DNA of 47,262 nucleotides, taken from contig CACPKH010000008.1 of assembly GCA_902634515.1 (NCBI GenBank), positions 1 to 47,262 on the forward strand, given 5' to 3'. Under the pieces are notes generated by a model. That model had not been told where the DNA came from and made no database searches. It was given only the letters and a program-made list of their open reading frames with translations. Origin of the DNA: an uncultured Prochlorococcus sp. Its GTDB lineage: Bacteria > Cyanobacteriota > Cyanobacteriia > PCC-6307 > Cyanobiaceae. A program made the translations under genes and the position numbers. This document shows, piece by piece, positions 27,527 through 34,585 of this stretch (its first letter is position 1; every line of letters begins with the position of its first letter).

Positions 27527-27994
27527 ATGCTTGATGGGTCGGGATTAAACCCTATTCTCTATACTTCTTTAAAGGACTTGGGAGTAAATATTCATATGCA
27601 TTCAGCTCTCCCAGACCCAGAAGCTTTGGTTGGCATAGATGAGGTTCAAAAAGCCTTGAACCGTTCAAGAGCATCGGTTTATAGGTATACCAATACAGAT
27701 ACTAGAAACCTTAACCCTCCTTTTAATCCAAGAAAATTAAACCCAGAATATAGAAGCGATCTCAAGGATCCTCTTCTGTTTCACCCTAATGAAATTGCAA
27801 GATTTGCAAAGGATGTTTTACGAATAAAAGAGGTTACTGTTGAGGTCTTAAATTCACCTTCAACAGCGACTCAAAATGTTTTGGCATCAATTTTAGAAGA
27901 ATTGAAAGCGATTAGATCATATTTAGAATCCAAGGATAATTCTTCTGAGGGCTTAAGAACTCATTCGGATAGGCATGGCAGACCAGCCGCATAG
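27527..27994 (+). CDS. Putative helix-turn-helix protein (155 aa)
   Basis: Residues about 35-58 ('VGIDEVQKALNRSRASVYRY') read as a compact helix-turn-helix of the resolvase/MerR kind: 'S-R-A-S-V-Y-R-Y' is the recognition helix. It is followed by a Pro/Asn-rich stretch with 'FNPRKLNPEYRSDLKDPLLF', where a second short helix begins ('HPNEIARFAKDVLR'). The C-terminal 'TQNVLASILEELKAIRSYLE' is an amphipathic helix, good for dimerisation. This looks like a small DNA-binding regulator. No catalytic resolvase Ser is present. It has its own 148-base upstream gap, divergent from proS. The target is unknown. Confidence 0.65.
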   Translation: MLDGSGLNPILYTSLKDLGVNIHMHSALPDPEALVGIDEVQKALNRSRASVYRYTNTDTRNLNPPFNPRKLNPEYRSDLKDPLLFHPNEIARFAKDVLRIKEVTVEVLNSPSTATQNVLASILEELKAIRSYLESKDNSSEGLRTHSDRHGRPAA

Positions 27995-28043
27995 AAATCT
28001 TACTTTCATTGGATTAAAAAGAGCTTCATTTTTTAAAATCTTA

Positions 28044-28064
28044 AATTTGGAAACAATCCAAATT
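28044..28064 (+). terminator. Hairpin downstream of the HTH gene
   Basis: AATTTGGA and TCCAAATT form a perfect 8-bp stem with a five-base loop, 50 bases after the stop of the HTH gene. No clear T-tract follows ('AGGTTTAG'), so it may be a weak terminator or an RNA end-stabilising hairpin rather than a classical intrinsic terminator. The remaining gap before the pyrophosphatase gene has no other feature I can support. Confidence 0.3.
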
Positions 28065-28274
28065 AGGTTTAGATTAACTAGGGCATATCTTCAAAAGAAT
28101 CTTTTAATTCTCAGTAGAAAATACGATTAAGCGACGATGAGCCTTATAGTTTTATTAGGAATACAAACTTACTGGTCTGCTTTCCTATAGCTATCCTATT
28201 GGGATTTCCATTGTTTCAGTGTTAATTGCAGAATCACTTTTTGAGAAGAAACTATTTCTTTTTCTTAGAGCCTT

Positions 28275-28796
28275 ATGGATCTAAGTACTCTCGCTCCTTC
28301 TCCTTCACCAGGATTAGTCAACATAGTTGTTGAGATTCCTGCAGGAAGCAGAAACAAATACGAATATTTTTCAGACGCAGGAATTATGGCCCTCGATAGG
28401 GTTTTGCATTCATCTGTGCGCTATCCATTTGACTATGGATTTGTGCCAAACACTCTTGCTGAAGATGGAGCGCCTTTAGATGCGATGGTAATAATGGAGG
28501 AACCAACATTTGCAGGATGCTTGATTAAAGCTCGTCCAATAGGTGTTTTAGATATGCACGACTCAGGTGCATATGATGGGAAGTTATTATGTATACCTAA
28601 CGCAGACCCTCGTAAAAAAAACATTAATAGTATTCGTCAAATTGCACCAAATCAGCTTGAAGAAGTCTCCGAATTTTTTAGGACTTACAAAAGCTTAGAA
28701 GGAAGAGTAGTTGTTATAGATGGCTGGCAAGATGCAGAGGCTGTTGATGGATTGCTTCAGGATTGCATAGAAGCAATGAACAATATAGAAGACTAG
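28275..28796 (+). CDS. ppa: Inorganic pyrophosphatase, family I, cyanobacterial type, with catalytic Asp replaced
   Basis: The 173-residue protein follows the standard cyanobacterial Ppa closely: 'VEIPAGSRNKYEYFSDAGIM', 'LDRVLHSSVRYPFDYGFVPN', 'ARPIGVLDMHDSGAYDGKLL' and 'EFFRTYKSLEGRV'. The PROSITE signature D-x-D-P-x-D reads D64-G-A66-P-L-D69: the middle Asp (E. coli Asp67, a metal/water ligand and part of the catalytic centre) is Ala, from codon GCG at 28470-28472. The other expected residues (Glu20, Lys28, Glu30, Arg42, Tyr50, Tyr54, Asp64, Asp69, the D-x4-D-x-K cluster and YK) are present. It may be inactive or weakly active; a second full copy lies at 12515. Confidence 0.93.
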   Translation: MDLSTLAPSPSPGLVNIVVEIPAGSRNKYEYFSDAGIMALDRVLHSSVRYPFDYGFVPNTLAEDGAPLDAMVIMEEPTFAGCLIKARPIGVLDMHDSGAYDGKLLCIPNADPRKKNINSIRQIAPNQLEEVSEFFRTYKSLEGRVVVIDGWQDAEAVDGLLQDCIEAMNNIED

Positions 28797-28860
28797 TTAT
28801 AATAAAGGATCATGTAAGCATGCATTGTAAACAACCTAGTAATTGGAACAACTTTCTATT

Positions 28861-29223
28861 ATGACTTTTAAAGTGCAAATTTATAGTTATTCAGCTTGCA
28901 GTACCTGTAGAAAAGCTATAAACTGGCTTCAAAAAAATAGAATTGAATATGAAGTAATAGATATAGTAAATAATCCTCCTGACAAGAAAACTATACGCAA
29001 ATTAATTAATAATCTTACTGATAAAAAGAAGCTTTTTAATACTAGAGGTAAAAGCTATAGAAGTTTAGGAGCTGATTTTATTAAATCAATTGATAATGAG
29101 CAGGCAATACAAGAACTTTCTAATGATGGGAAGTTGATCAAGAGGCCACTTTTAATTGATTCATCTGGAGAGATTTTGCTAGGATTTAATGAAGTAACTT
29201 GGACTGAATTTTTTCAAGTTTAA
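28861..29223 (+). CDS. Spx/ArsC-family thioredoxin-fold protein
   Basis: The 120-residue protein (ATG 28861) has 'IYSYSACSTCRKAINWLQKN' with a C-x-x-C at residues 12-15, followed by the ArsC-family core 'YEVIDIVNNPPDKKTIRKLI', 'LFNTRGKSYRSLGAD' and the cis-Pro-like 'KLIKRPLLIDSSGEILLGF'. C-x-x-C rather than a lone arsenate-reductase Cys with R-x-x motif points to the Spx/MgsR/YffB group, where it can be a redox-sensitive transcription regulator or a glutathione-dependent reductase. The role here is undetermined. It starts 64 bases after ppa and is followed by lepB 57 bases on. Confidence 0.85.
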   Translation: MTFKVQIYSYSACSTCRKAINWLQKNRIEYEVIDIVNNPPDKKTIRKLINNLTDKKKLFNTRGKSYRSLGADFIKSIDNEQAIQELSNDGKLIKRPLLIDSSGEILLGFNEVTWTEFFQV

Positions 29224-29280
29224 AATCATTACTTCCATTATACTTAAATACTAAATCTATCTTTTTATCGCTTTAGAAAA

Positions 29281-29994
29281 TTGTTAAAACATAAATTATA
29301 TTCTTCCATTAAAAACTTGACTAAGAAGAAGCCTGAATCCTCTTTTTCAAAAATATGGGATTTTTGGAGTCCTGTTATCGCGACGTTGTTGCTTTATTTA
29401 GGAGTACGTAACTTTATTGCTGAAGCAAGATACATTCCATCAGGATCGATGCTTCCAAGTTTGCAGATTAATGACAAGCTTATAATTGAGAAACTTACTT
29501 TTAGAAAGAGGTCTCCAAAACGTGGAGAAATAGTCGTTTTTAACTCTCCTCATTCATTTGATAAAGAGCTTTTATCTAGAAGGGACAAGCCATTACCTTC
29601 GTCAACAACGTGTGGCTTTTTGAGTTTGCCAATGATTAATTTGCTCCCAGGTATTGGCGATCGAGCTTGTGATGCCTATATAAAACGCGTCGTTGCTGTT
29701 GAGGGGGATTGGGTTTTTGTTAATTCACGTGGAGAAGTTTATGTTGACGATGCATTTGTAGATGAAGCTTATATTGAAAGATTTTGTAGTTATGGAGTTA
29801 ATAACTTGGATCACTGTTCAAGCTTGAAGGCATATGTCCCCAAAGGACATGTATTTGTGCTTGGAGATAATCGTCCTAATAGTTGGGATGGACGTTTTTG
29901 GCCTGGTGGAAAATTTTTACCTGAGGAACAAATTATTGGAAGAGCTGTATGGAGATTTTGGCCGATCAACCGTATAGGTTCAATTACTGAATGA
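29281..29994 (+). CDS. lepB: Signal peptidase I
   Basis: LepB cleaves signal peptides of exported proteins, including thylakoid lumenal ones. The 237-residue protein has one N-terminal membrane anchor at about residues 29-44 ('WSPVIATLLLYLGVRNFIAE'), the catalytic Ser56 in 'IPSGSMLPSL', the Lys general base at about 135 in 'AYIKRVVAVEGD', and box E 'VFVLGDNRPNSWDGRFW'. It begins with TTG; no ATG is available upstream of the conserved Ser region. It overlaps the convergent dihydroorotase-like gene by 11 bases. Confidence 0.95.
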   Translation: MLKHKLYSSIKNLTKKKPESSFSKIWDFWSPVIATLLLYLGVRNFIAEARYIPSGSMLPSLQINDKLIIEKLTFRKRSPKRGEIVVFNSPHSFDKELLSRRDKPLPSSTTCGFLSLPMINLLPGIGDRACDAYIKRVVAVEGDWVFVNSRGEVYVDDAFVDEAYIERFCSYGVNNLDHCSSLKAYVPKGHVFVLGDNRPNSWDGRFWPGGKFLPEEQIIGRAVWRFWPINRIGSITE

Positions 29995-31267
29995 GTCCAC
30001 AATCTTCAACCATTCCAGTCATTTCTCTGCCAGACCAAGGTTGATTAGAAGATGAAATTGAATATTTGGAATCTATTTTTTGAATCCATTTCTTATCAGG
30101 ATTAAATAATACCCATCTATTACTACCTTCTTTTAATCTTTCAGGAGGTTGATTTAGCATTTTTGATGGGCCAAAACTAATAGCCTTCCACAAGTTCTCT
30201 ACACTCCATTTTCGTTGAACTATTAAGGCTTCCCATAATGCAGGAAGGACAAGTTGATGTCCACTTACACCCGGTAATCTTTGGCTAATAGGCTTAATTG
30301 TTTCAGCTTGATCTAAAGGTATTGAATGAACAGCTACTGCAGTAATTAGGCCTTCTCTTAACCCATTGATCAATGCTTCCCTATCTCTATAATTGCCAAG
30401 AGACGGTGTAACGTATAAACCTATCTCAGAAGGATTTATTGAAGAGCTATCTGCAACAAGATGCCACCAGGATGCAGATGTAAGAATTTTCTTGTCACTT
30501 TTAGCAAGCATAGTTACGCCCTCAGCAGTTGAGATGTTCATTAGGCGCATATTTATTTCAGGGTGTTGATTCTGTAAAGCTATTAATACGCTGAGCGGCA
30601 ACACTTCACTGGCTAATGGATCAGGTGGACAACCGGCTCGTAACACTTCAACAGATTCTCGGACGATTCCAGTGCCTTGTATTGTTTTGTCTTTTGGTGC
30701 AATCAAAATAGGTGCATTCCCCATCTCGCCAAGCGTAAAACCTTTTTTTAATAATTCTGTAGAAGGAATTGAATCGTCTTCAGCCAGTCCAATGGCTCCA
30801 GAATGAATTAAATCATTATGCGGTGCAAGCTCTTCCCCTTTGCCTTCAATGCTGAAACTACCCCATAAATGAATAATCATATTGTCCTTTGGATTGGAAA
30901 GAGCAAAGAGATGCTCAGGCTTGTCTCTCCATGATGAACTTTTAGGAAGGATTGCTATTTGTCCATATCCAGCCATGGCGGCTTCTTTCTTTAAACTAAC
31001 AAGAGTTTGACAAGAACTATTGAATGGATCTTCAAGTGTTGAATGAGGATCAACTAAGCATGGTGCAATAATCTTGTTTTTAGCATTAATTGCTTTTATG
31101 CCAAGTTCTTTTGCTAAATGGCGAGCTTTCTCACCAAATGCTTTTATATACCTTCCTTTGATTAATACACATCCTTCTGAAACAGAATGCTCTGGACCTA
31201 AAAGAATTTGAACAGGGCTTAAAAATAATGTCATAGATTCAAAGTGCACCATGTGCTGTTTGATCAA
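29984..31267 (-). CDS. Dihydroorotase-like protein lacking metal ligands
   Basis: The 427-residue amidohydrolase-fold protein aligns over its full length with class I dihydroorotase (PyrC), e.g. 'NAKNKIIAPCLVDPHSTLED', 'MRLMNISTAEGVTMLA' and 'DREALINGLREGLITAVAVH'. The catalytic points are altered: metal-binding H-x-H is H75-S-T77; the H-I-S histidine is Asn244 ('NIST'); D-H-A-P-H is replaced by 'VHSIP', so the catalytic Asp is gone. It is therefore probably not a dihydroorotase. A strong AGGAGG (31273-31278) stands five bases before the TTG at 31267; ATG 31252 and ATG 31234 are alternatives. It overlaps the phosphatase gene by 29 bases. Confidence 0.85.
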   Translation of the reverse strand: MIKQHMVHFESMTLFLSPVQILLGPEHSVSEGCVLIKGRYIKAFGEKARHLAKELGIKAINAKNKIIAPCLVDPHSTLEDPFNSSCQTLVSLKKEAAMAGYGQIAILPKSSSWRDKPEHLFALSNPKDNMIIHLWGSFSIEGKGEELAPHNDLIHSGAIGLAEDDSIPSTELLKKGFTLGEMGNAPILIAPKDKTIQGTGIVRESVEVLRAGCPPDPLASEVLPLSVLIALQNQHPEINMRLMNISTAEGVTMLAKSDKKILTSASWWHLVADSSSINPSEIGLYVTPSLGNYRDREALINGLREGLITAVAVHSIPLDQAETIKPISQRLPGVSGHQLVLPALWEALIVQRKWSVENLWKAISFGPSKMLNQPPERLKEGSNRWVLFNPDKKWIQKIDSKYSISSSNQPWSGREMTGMVEDCGLIQ

Positions 31268-32570
31268 AAACGCCTCCTAAATGTGAGGTAATGTTCATGC
31301 AAGATATTAAATGAGGTTGATTATCTTTCATTGATATATCGATAACTGTAATCCCTCCATTTCCTTGCTTTACCATCCAAATGTTTTCAGGGGTTAGGCC
31401 TAATAAATGACAAAGTATTGTTTTATTAACTGCATCATGAGCAACAATTAATGCTGTTTCATTAGAAGAAAGTGATTTGGAGATTCTTTCCCAACATTTG
31501 ACTGCACGATCCCAAACATCTTGGACACTTTCTCCATTTGGCATTTGAACTTTTTCGGGAGATTCTTTCCATAGATCAAGTAATTCTCCCCAATTGCTCT
31601 TAACCTCTGCCTCAAGTTTACCTTCCCATTGGCCATGATTAATTTCAATTAGCTCTTTCTCTAGATTGATATTGATGCCAGGATGTTCGCTTAAAATTAT
31701 CTGCGCGGTTTCTAAAGGTCTAGTCATGGAGCTGCTATATGCTTTGTGTATAAGAACTTCTTTTAAGGCAGTTCGGGCAGCTTTTGCTTGTGCTTTCCCA
31801 TTGTCGTTTAGAGGAATATCTATTTGTCCTTGAAATCTCCCTTCTCTATTCCAATCAGTCTCACCATGCCTTACAAGAATGATTCGAGGATTTTTACCTT
31901 TTGTAGGTAATTCAGTTTTTAAATGAGCAGTCGAGTTTAGAGATTCAATTTGTACACTGTAATTTTTTTGTTCGCTGGGACTGACCTTGAGTGTTGATAT
32001 AGATGCATTGTCTAGTTTAATTCTTCGAATGCCTTGTTTTGGTTGGTTTAATAATTGCATTATTAAGCAACGAAGGATTGCATTATGCCCAACTATCAGA
32101 ATGTTTTTATTTTCACTAGGGTTATGAATTTCAAATAATTCTTTTAAAAATTTTTCTGCTTGATTAAACAAATCTTTTATAGGCTTAAAACTTGTTCCAT
32201 CTTTTCTATTTAAAATAAGTTCATTTGGATCTTTTTCCCAAATTAGATACTCAGTAGGGAATTGATCTTTTACTTCTTCTATTGTTAATCCGCTCCATTG
32301 GGGAAGATCAACTTCCATCAGATCATTTTTAAAAGCTATATCCAAAACTTCACTTCTTTCTTTTATTAATTCTTTTGCAGTGTCAGCTGCTCTTTGTAGT
32401 GGAGAGCTATAAACAGCTTCAATGCTTACTTCTTTTAATGCTTGGCCAGCCTTGCTTGCTTGCGACAAACCTTCTGCAGTAAGTGTGGATAGGTCATTAC
32501 GACCTTGTATTCGATTCTCACAGTTGTAACTGCTTAAACCATGTCGAATGAGTAGAAGGCGCAAAGTCAT
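31239..32570 (-). CDS. Tandem histidine phosphatase (phosphoglycerate-mutase-like), two domains
   Basis: The 443 residues contain two histidine-phosphatase domains: 'LLLIRHGLSSYN' (residues 5-16) with 'LIVGHNAILR' as the second His, and 'IILVRHGETDWNREGRFQGQ' (about 230-249) with 'ALIVAHDAVNKTIL'. Both retain the RHG catalytic core, though the first has L-S where E-T is usual. The tandem form is common in cyanobacteria and often annotated phosphoglycerate mutase; some cyanobacterial relatives are phosphoserine phosphatases, and CobC-type alpha-ribazole phosphatase is another option. The substrate cannot be decided from sequence. Confidence 0.9.
   Translation of the reverse strand: MTLRLLLIRHGLSSYNCENRIQGRNDLSTLTAEGLSQASKAGQALKEVSIEAVYSSPLQRAADTAKELIKERSEVLDIAFKNDLMEVDLPQWSGLTIEEVKDQFPTEYLIWEKDPNELILNRKDGTSFKPIKDLFNQAEKFLKELFEIHNPSENKNILIVGHNAILRCLIMQLLNQPKQGIRRIKLDNASISTLKVSPSEQKNYSVQIESLNSTAHLKTELPTKGKNPRIILVRHGETDWNREGRFQGQIDIPLNDNGKAQAKAARTALKEVLIHKAYSSSMTRPLETAQIILSEHPGININLEKELIEINHGQWEGKLEAEVKSNWGELLDLWKESPEKVQMPNGESVQDVWDRAVKCWERISKSLSSNETALIVAHDAVNKTILCHLLGLTPENIWMVKQGNGGITVIDISMKDNQPHLISCMNITSHLGGVFDQTAHGAL
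31273..31278 (-). promoter_or_regulatory. Shine-Dalgarno AGGAGG before the TTG start of the dihydroorotase-like gene
   Basis: On the minus strand AGGAGG ends five bases before TTG 31267, inside the 3' end of the phosphatase gene. Most genes in this window show no obvious SD, so this perfect match favours the TTG start and re-initiation after the overlapping upstream gene. A Gly-Gly codon pair in the phosphatase gene could also produce it by chance. Confidence 0.45.
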
Positions 32571-32679
32571 TGGAAGAAGTTTTTTACGAATCAGTCGTAT
32601 TGACAGTTTGTCAACGTAATGTTGATTGTGAAATGAGAATTGTTCCTTTGCTCATTTCTTCCCAATTAGTTGAATTCTT

Positions 32680-34038
32680 ATGAGTCAGATCACCCCTAGA
32701 TTAAAAGTGGTGATAGCTATTCTCTCACTTTTGCTGACATTTTTTGTTTGGCAAAGAGGACTTGAAGAAAGCTTTGATCGTCCTTCCGTTGCCCCAAAGT
32801 TAATTATTAATCAACAGGAAATTGCCTTGCTTTCTGAACCGGCTTTGCCTGAACCTTTAAAAAAAACATTGATTGGAGGCAATCCAGAATTCTTATTACA
32901 AGAAACTCTCTTTAAAATCCCATTAGATGAAATGGACATAAGGCAAAAGCTTTTGCTTGCTTCCTTTGAGGAATCCTTAGATAAGCGTGAAAAGCTCCTT
33001 CAAGAATCTATAAGTGACGACCGCCTCGGCCCTGTTAAAGATATCTTCCTAAATGGTCTTAGTGAAGAAATCAATCTTCAATCAAATTTAAAAAAACTTC
33101 AAGAAGCTAATTTAGATCCCTTGCTATATCAACGATCTTGTTTCGCTGTTGGGGGCAACAAAGATATATGCATTGATAAAAATATTTCTCAATCAATGGC
33201 CTTTAGGTTAATTGGAAGTCAATTGTTGCCTTCTTGTGCAATCTTTTTGGGAATAGGACTAATTCTTCGACAAGGGTGGCGATCCTTTCGAAAAGTAAAT
33301 ACTCCCTGGGCGGAGGTTAAATCTATACCTCTTTCACTAATTGATATGGTTTTACTTATCGCCGGAGGCTTTGTCCTTCTAGGTGAGGTAGGATCACCAT
33401 TGTTTTCTATATCTTTTGTAGAAATAATTGGATCTGGATTATCTGCACCAATTGAGGAATCTTTAAAAGTATTTGTTGGTTATATCGGAATGACTATACC
33501 TCCATTATTTATTTATCGAAGACAAATAAATAATATTAAAGAAGCTGTAGAACCCATTGGAGGTTGGGTTCAGTGGCGTTTTTTACCAATTAAAGAAGCA
33601 TTTGCTGGTGCATTTCAAGGTTGGCTAATCATTACTCCATTTGTTTTGTTGACTAGCTTAGTAATGAATTTTTTTGTAGGGGACCCTGGGGGGAGCAATC
33701 CATTGCTGGAAATGGTGCTTATGAGCAAGAGCGTTTGGGCATTAGCAATTATATTTTTTACAACTTCAATAATTGCTCCTTTATTTGAGGAATTTCTATT
33801 TAGAGGTGTTCTCTTGCCAGTGTTAGTTGATAAGCAAGGAAAGTATTTGGGCGTAATCTTTAGTGCTTTTATTTTTGCCTTGGCTCATTTGAGTGTTGGA
33901 GAATTACCGCCTTTATTTGTTTTAGGAATTGGTCTTGGCCTTTTAAGACTCAGTAGCGGCAGGCTTTTCCCCTGCATAATTATGCACTCGCTTTGGAATG
34001 GAGTGACCTTTGCGAGCCTTTTATTATTAAGTGCATAA
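32680..34038 (+). CDS. CPBP family intramembrane metalloprotease
   Basis: The 452-residue protein has an N-terminal membrane helix, a soluble helical domain of some 150 residues (about 30-170), then a multi-helix CPBP (Abi) domain. The catalytic motif E-E-x-x-x-R is 'FEEFLFRGVL' (E370, E371, R375), followed by 'FALAHLSVGELPPLF' (second motif, His) and 'MHSLWNG' (third). The family includes CAAX prenyl proteases, bacteriocin-immunity proteins and cyanobacterial/chloroplast members with photosynthesis-related roles; the substrate here is unknown. The large N-terminal extension is typical of cyanobacterial members. Confidence 0.88.
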   Translation: MSQITPRLKVVIAILSLLLTFFVWQRGLEESFDRPSVAPKLIINQQEIALLSEPALPEPLKKTLIGGNPEFLLQETLFKIPLDEMDIRQKLLLASFEESLDKREKLLQESISDDRLGPVKDIFLNGLSEEINLQSNLKKLQEANLDPLLYQRSCFAVGGNKDICIDKNISQSMAFRLIGSQLLPSCAIFLGIGLILRQGWRSFRKVNTPWAEVKSIPLSLIDMVLLIAGGFVLLGEVGSPLFSISFVEIIGSGLSAPIEESLKVFVGYIGMTIPPLFIYRRQINNIKEAVEPIGGWVQWRFLPIKEAFAGAFQGWLIITPFVLLTSLVMNFFVGDPGGSNPLLEMVLMSKSVWALAIIFFTTSIIAPLFEEFLFRGVLLPVLVDKQGKYLGVIFSAFIFALAHLSVGELPPLFVLGIGLGLLRLSSGRLFPCIIMHSLWNGVTFASLLLLSA

Positions 34039-34039
34039 T

Positions 34040-34056
34040 TGAAGTTAATAACTTCA
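34040..34056. terminator. Short perfect hairpin directly after the CPBP gene
   Basis: TGAAGTT-AAT-AACTTCA is a perfect 7-bp stem starting two bases after the TAA of the CPBP protease gene. The following bases (TTACCC) give no T-tract. It may mark the transcript end or separate this gene from the FtsL-like/ftsI pair; its weakness means chance is possible. Confidence 0.3.
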
Positions 34057-34102
34057 TTACCCTTGCAGTGCTTGGTAGAGAGTGTTTGACTGAGTTAATT
34101 GT

Positions 34103-34585
34103 TTGTGTGCAGTGATTGTTGCTGGGGAGACGAGCTCTGACAAGAGAGAACGGCAGACAGTAGGTAACCGTTTGCCAAGATCCCTCCCCCTAGGGAAAAG
34201 GAATTTTTCTGCAAAAAAGATTTTTCGAACCCATCCAATCCTTGCTGGTTTTCATAGAGGAATAGATGGTGCACTGATAGGAGCTATATTTTGTGCTGCC
34301 TTGATGTCAGCATTGGCTTTGCATTCTCAATATTTGTGGACAAGATCTTTTGCAAGATTAGAGATGACACGTAATTTGAATCAGCGACTTGAGGAGTCAA
34401 TTACAAATTTAGAGCGGTATCTCTTGGCAAGTACTACATTCTCTAGACCGATGGTTGTAACTAAAGCCACAGACCTCCTTTACATAGATTCTCCTAGTAA
34501 GCGAAAAGCATCTGTTAATTTTATGTCTAATATTTTTAGGCAACTTAATGGGCTTTCCTCCCATCCTATTAAGCAAGGCTACTAA
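34103..34585 (+). CDS. FtsL-like bitopic membrane protein preceding ftsI
   Basis: The protein is up to 160 residues with a basic cytoplasmic N-terminus (about 1-54), one membrane helix at about 55-75 ('GALIGAIFCAALMSALAL'), then a heptad-like segment 'ARLEMTRNLNQRLEESITNL' (84-103) and 'TKATDLLYIDSPSKR', which resembles the end of FtsL. Gene order (directly before ftsI: its TAA abuts the ftsI ATG) and topology match FtsL of the dcw cluster, which links FtsB/FtsQ to FtsI at the division site. The start is TTG 34103 or GTG 34112. Sequence similarity is low, as is usual for FtsL, so the call is inference from context and shape. Confidence 0.65.
   Translation: MCAVIVAGETSSDKRERQTVGNRLPRSLPLGKRNFSAKKIFRTHPILAGFHRGIDGALIGAIFCAALMSALALHSQYLWTRSFARLEMTRNLNQRLEESITNLERYLLASTTFSRPMVVTKATDLLYIDSPSKRKASVNFMSNIFRQLNGLSSHPIKQGY

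Noticed and set aside
28137-28190. Short ORF of 17 codons upstream of the second pyrophosphatase, resembling a small hydrophobic peptide.
   Set aside because: Too short, no ribosome binding site and no resemblance to known small photosystem or b6f subunits.
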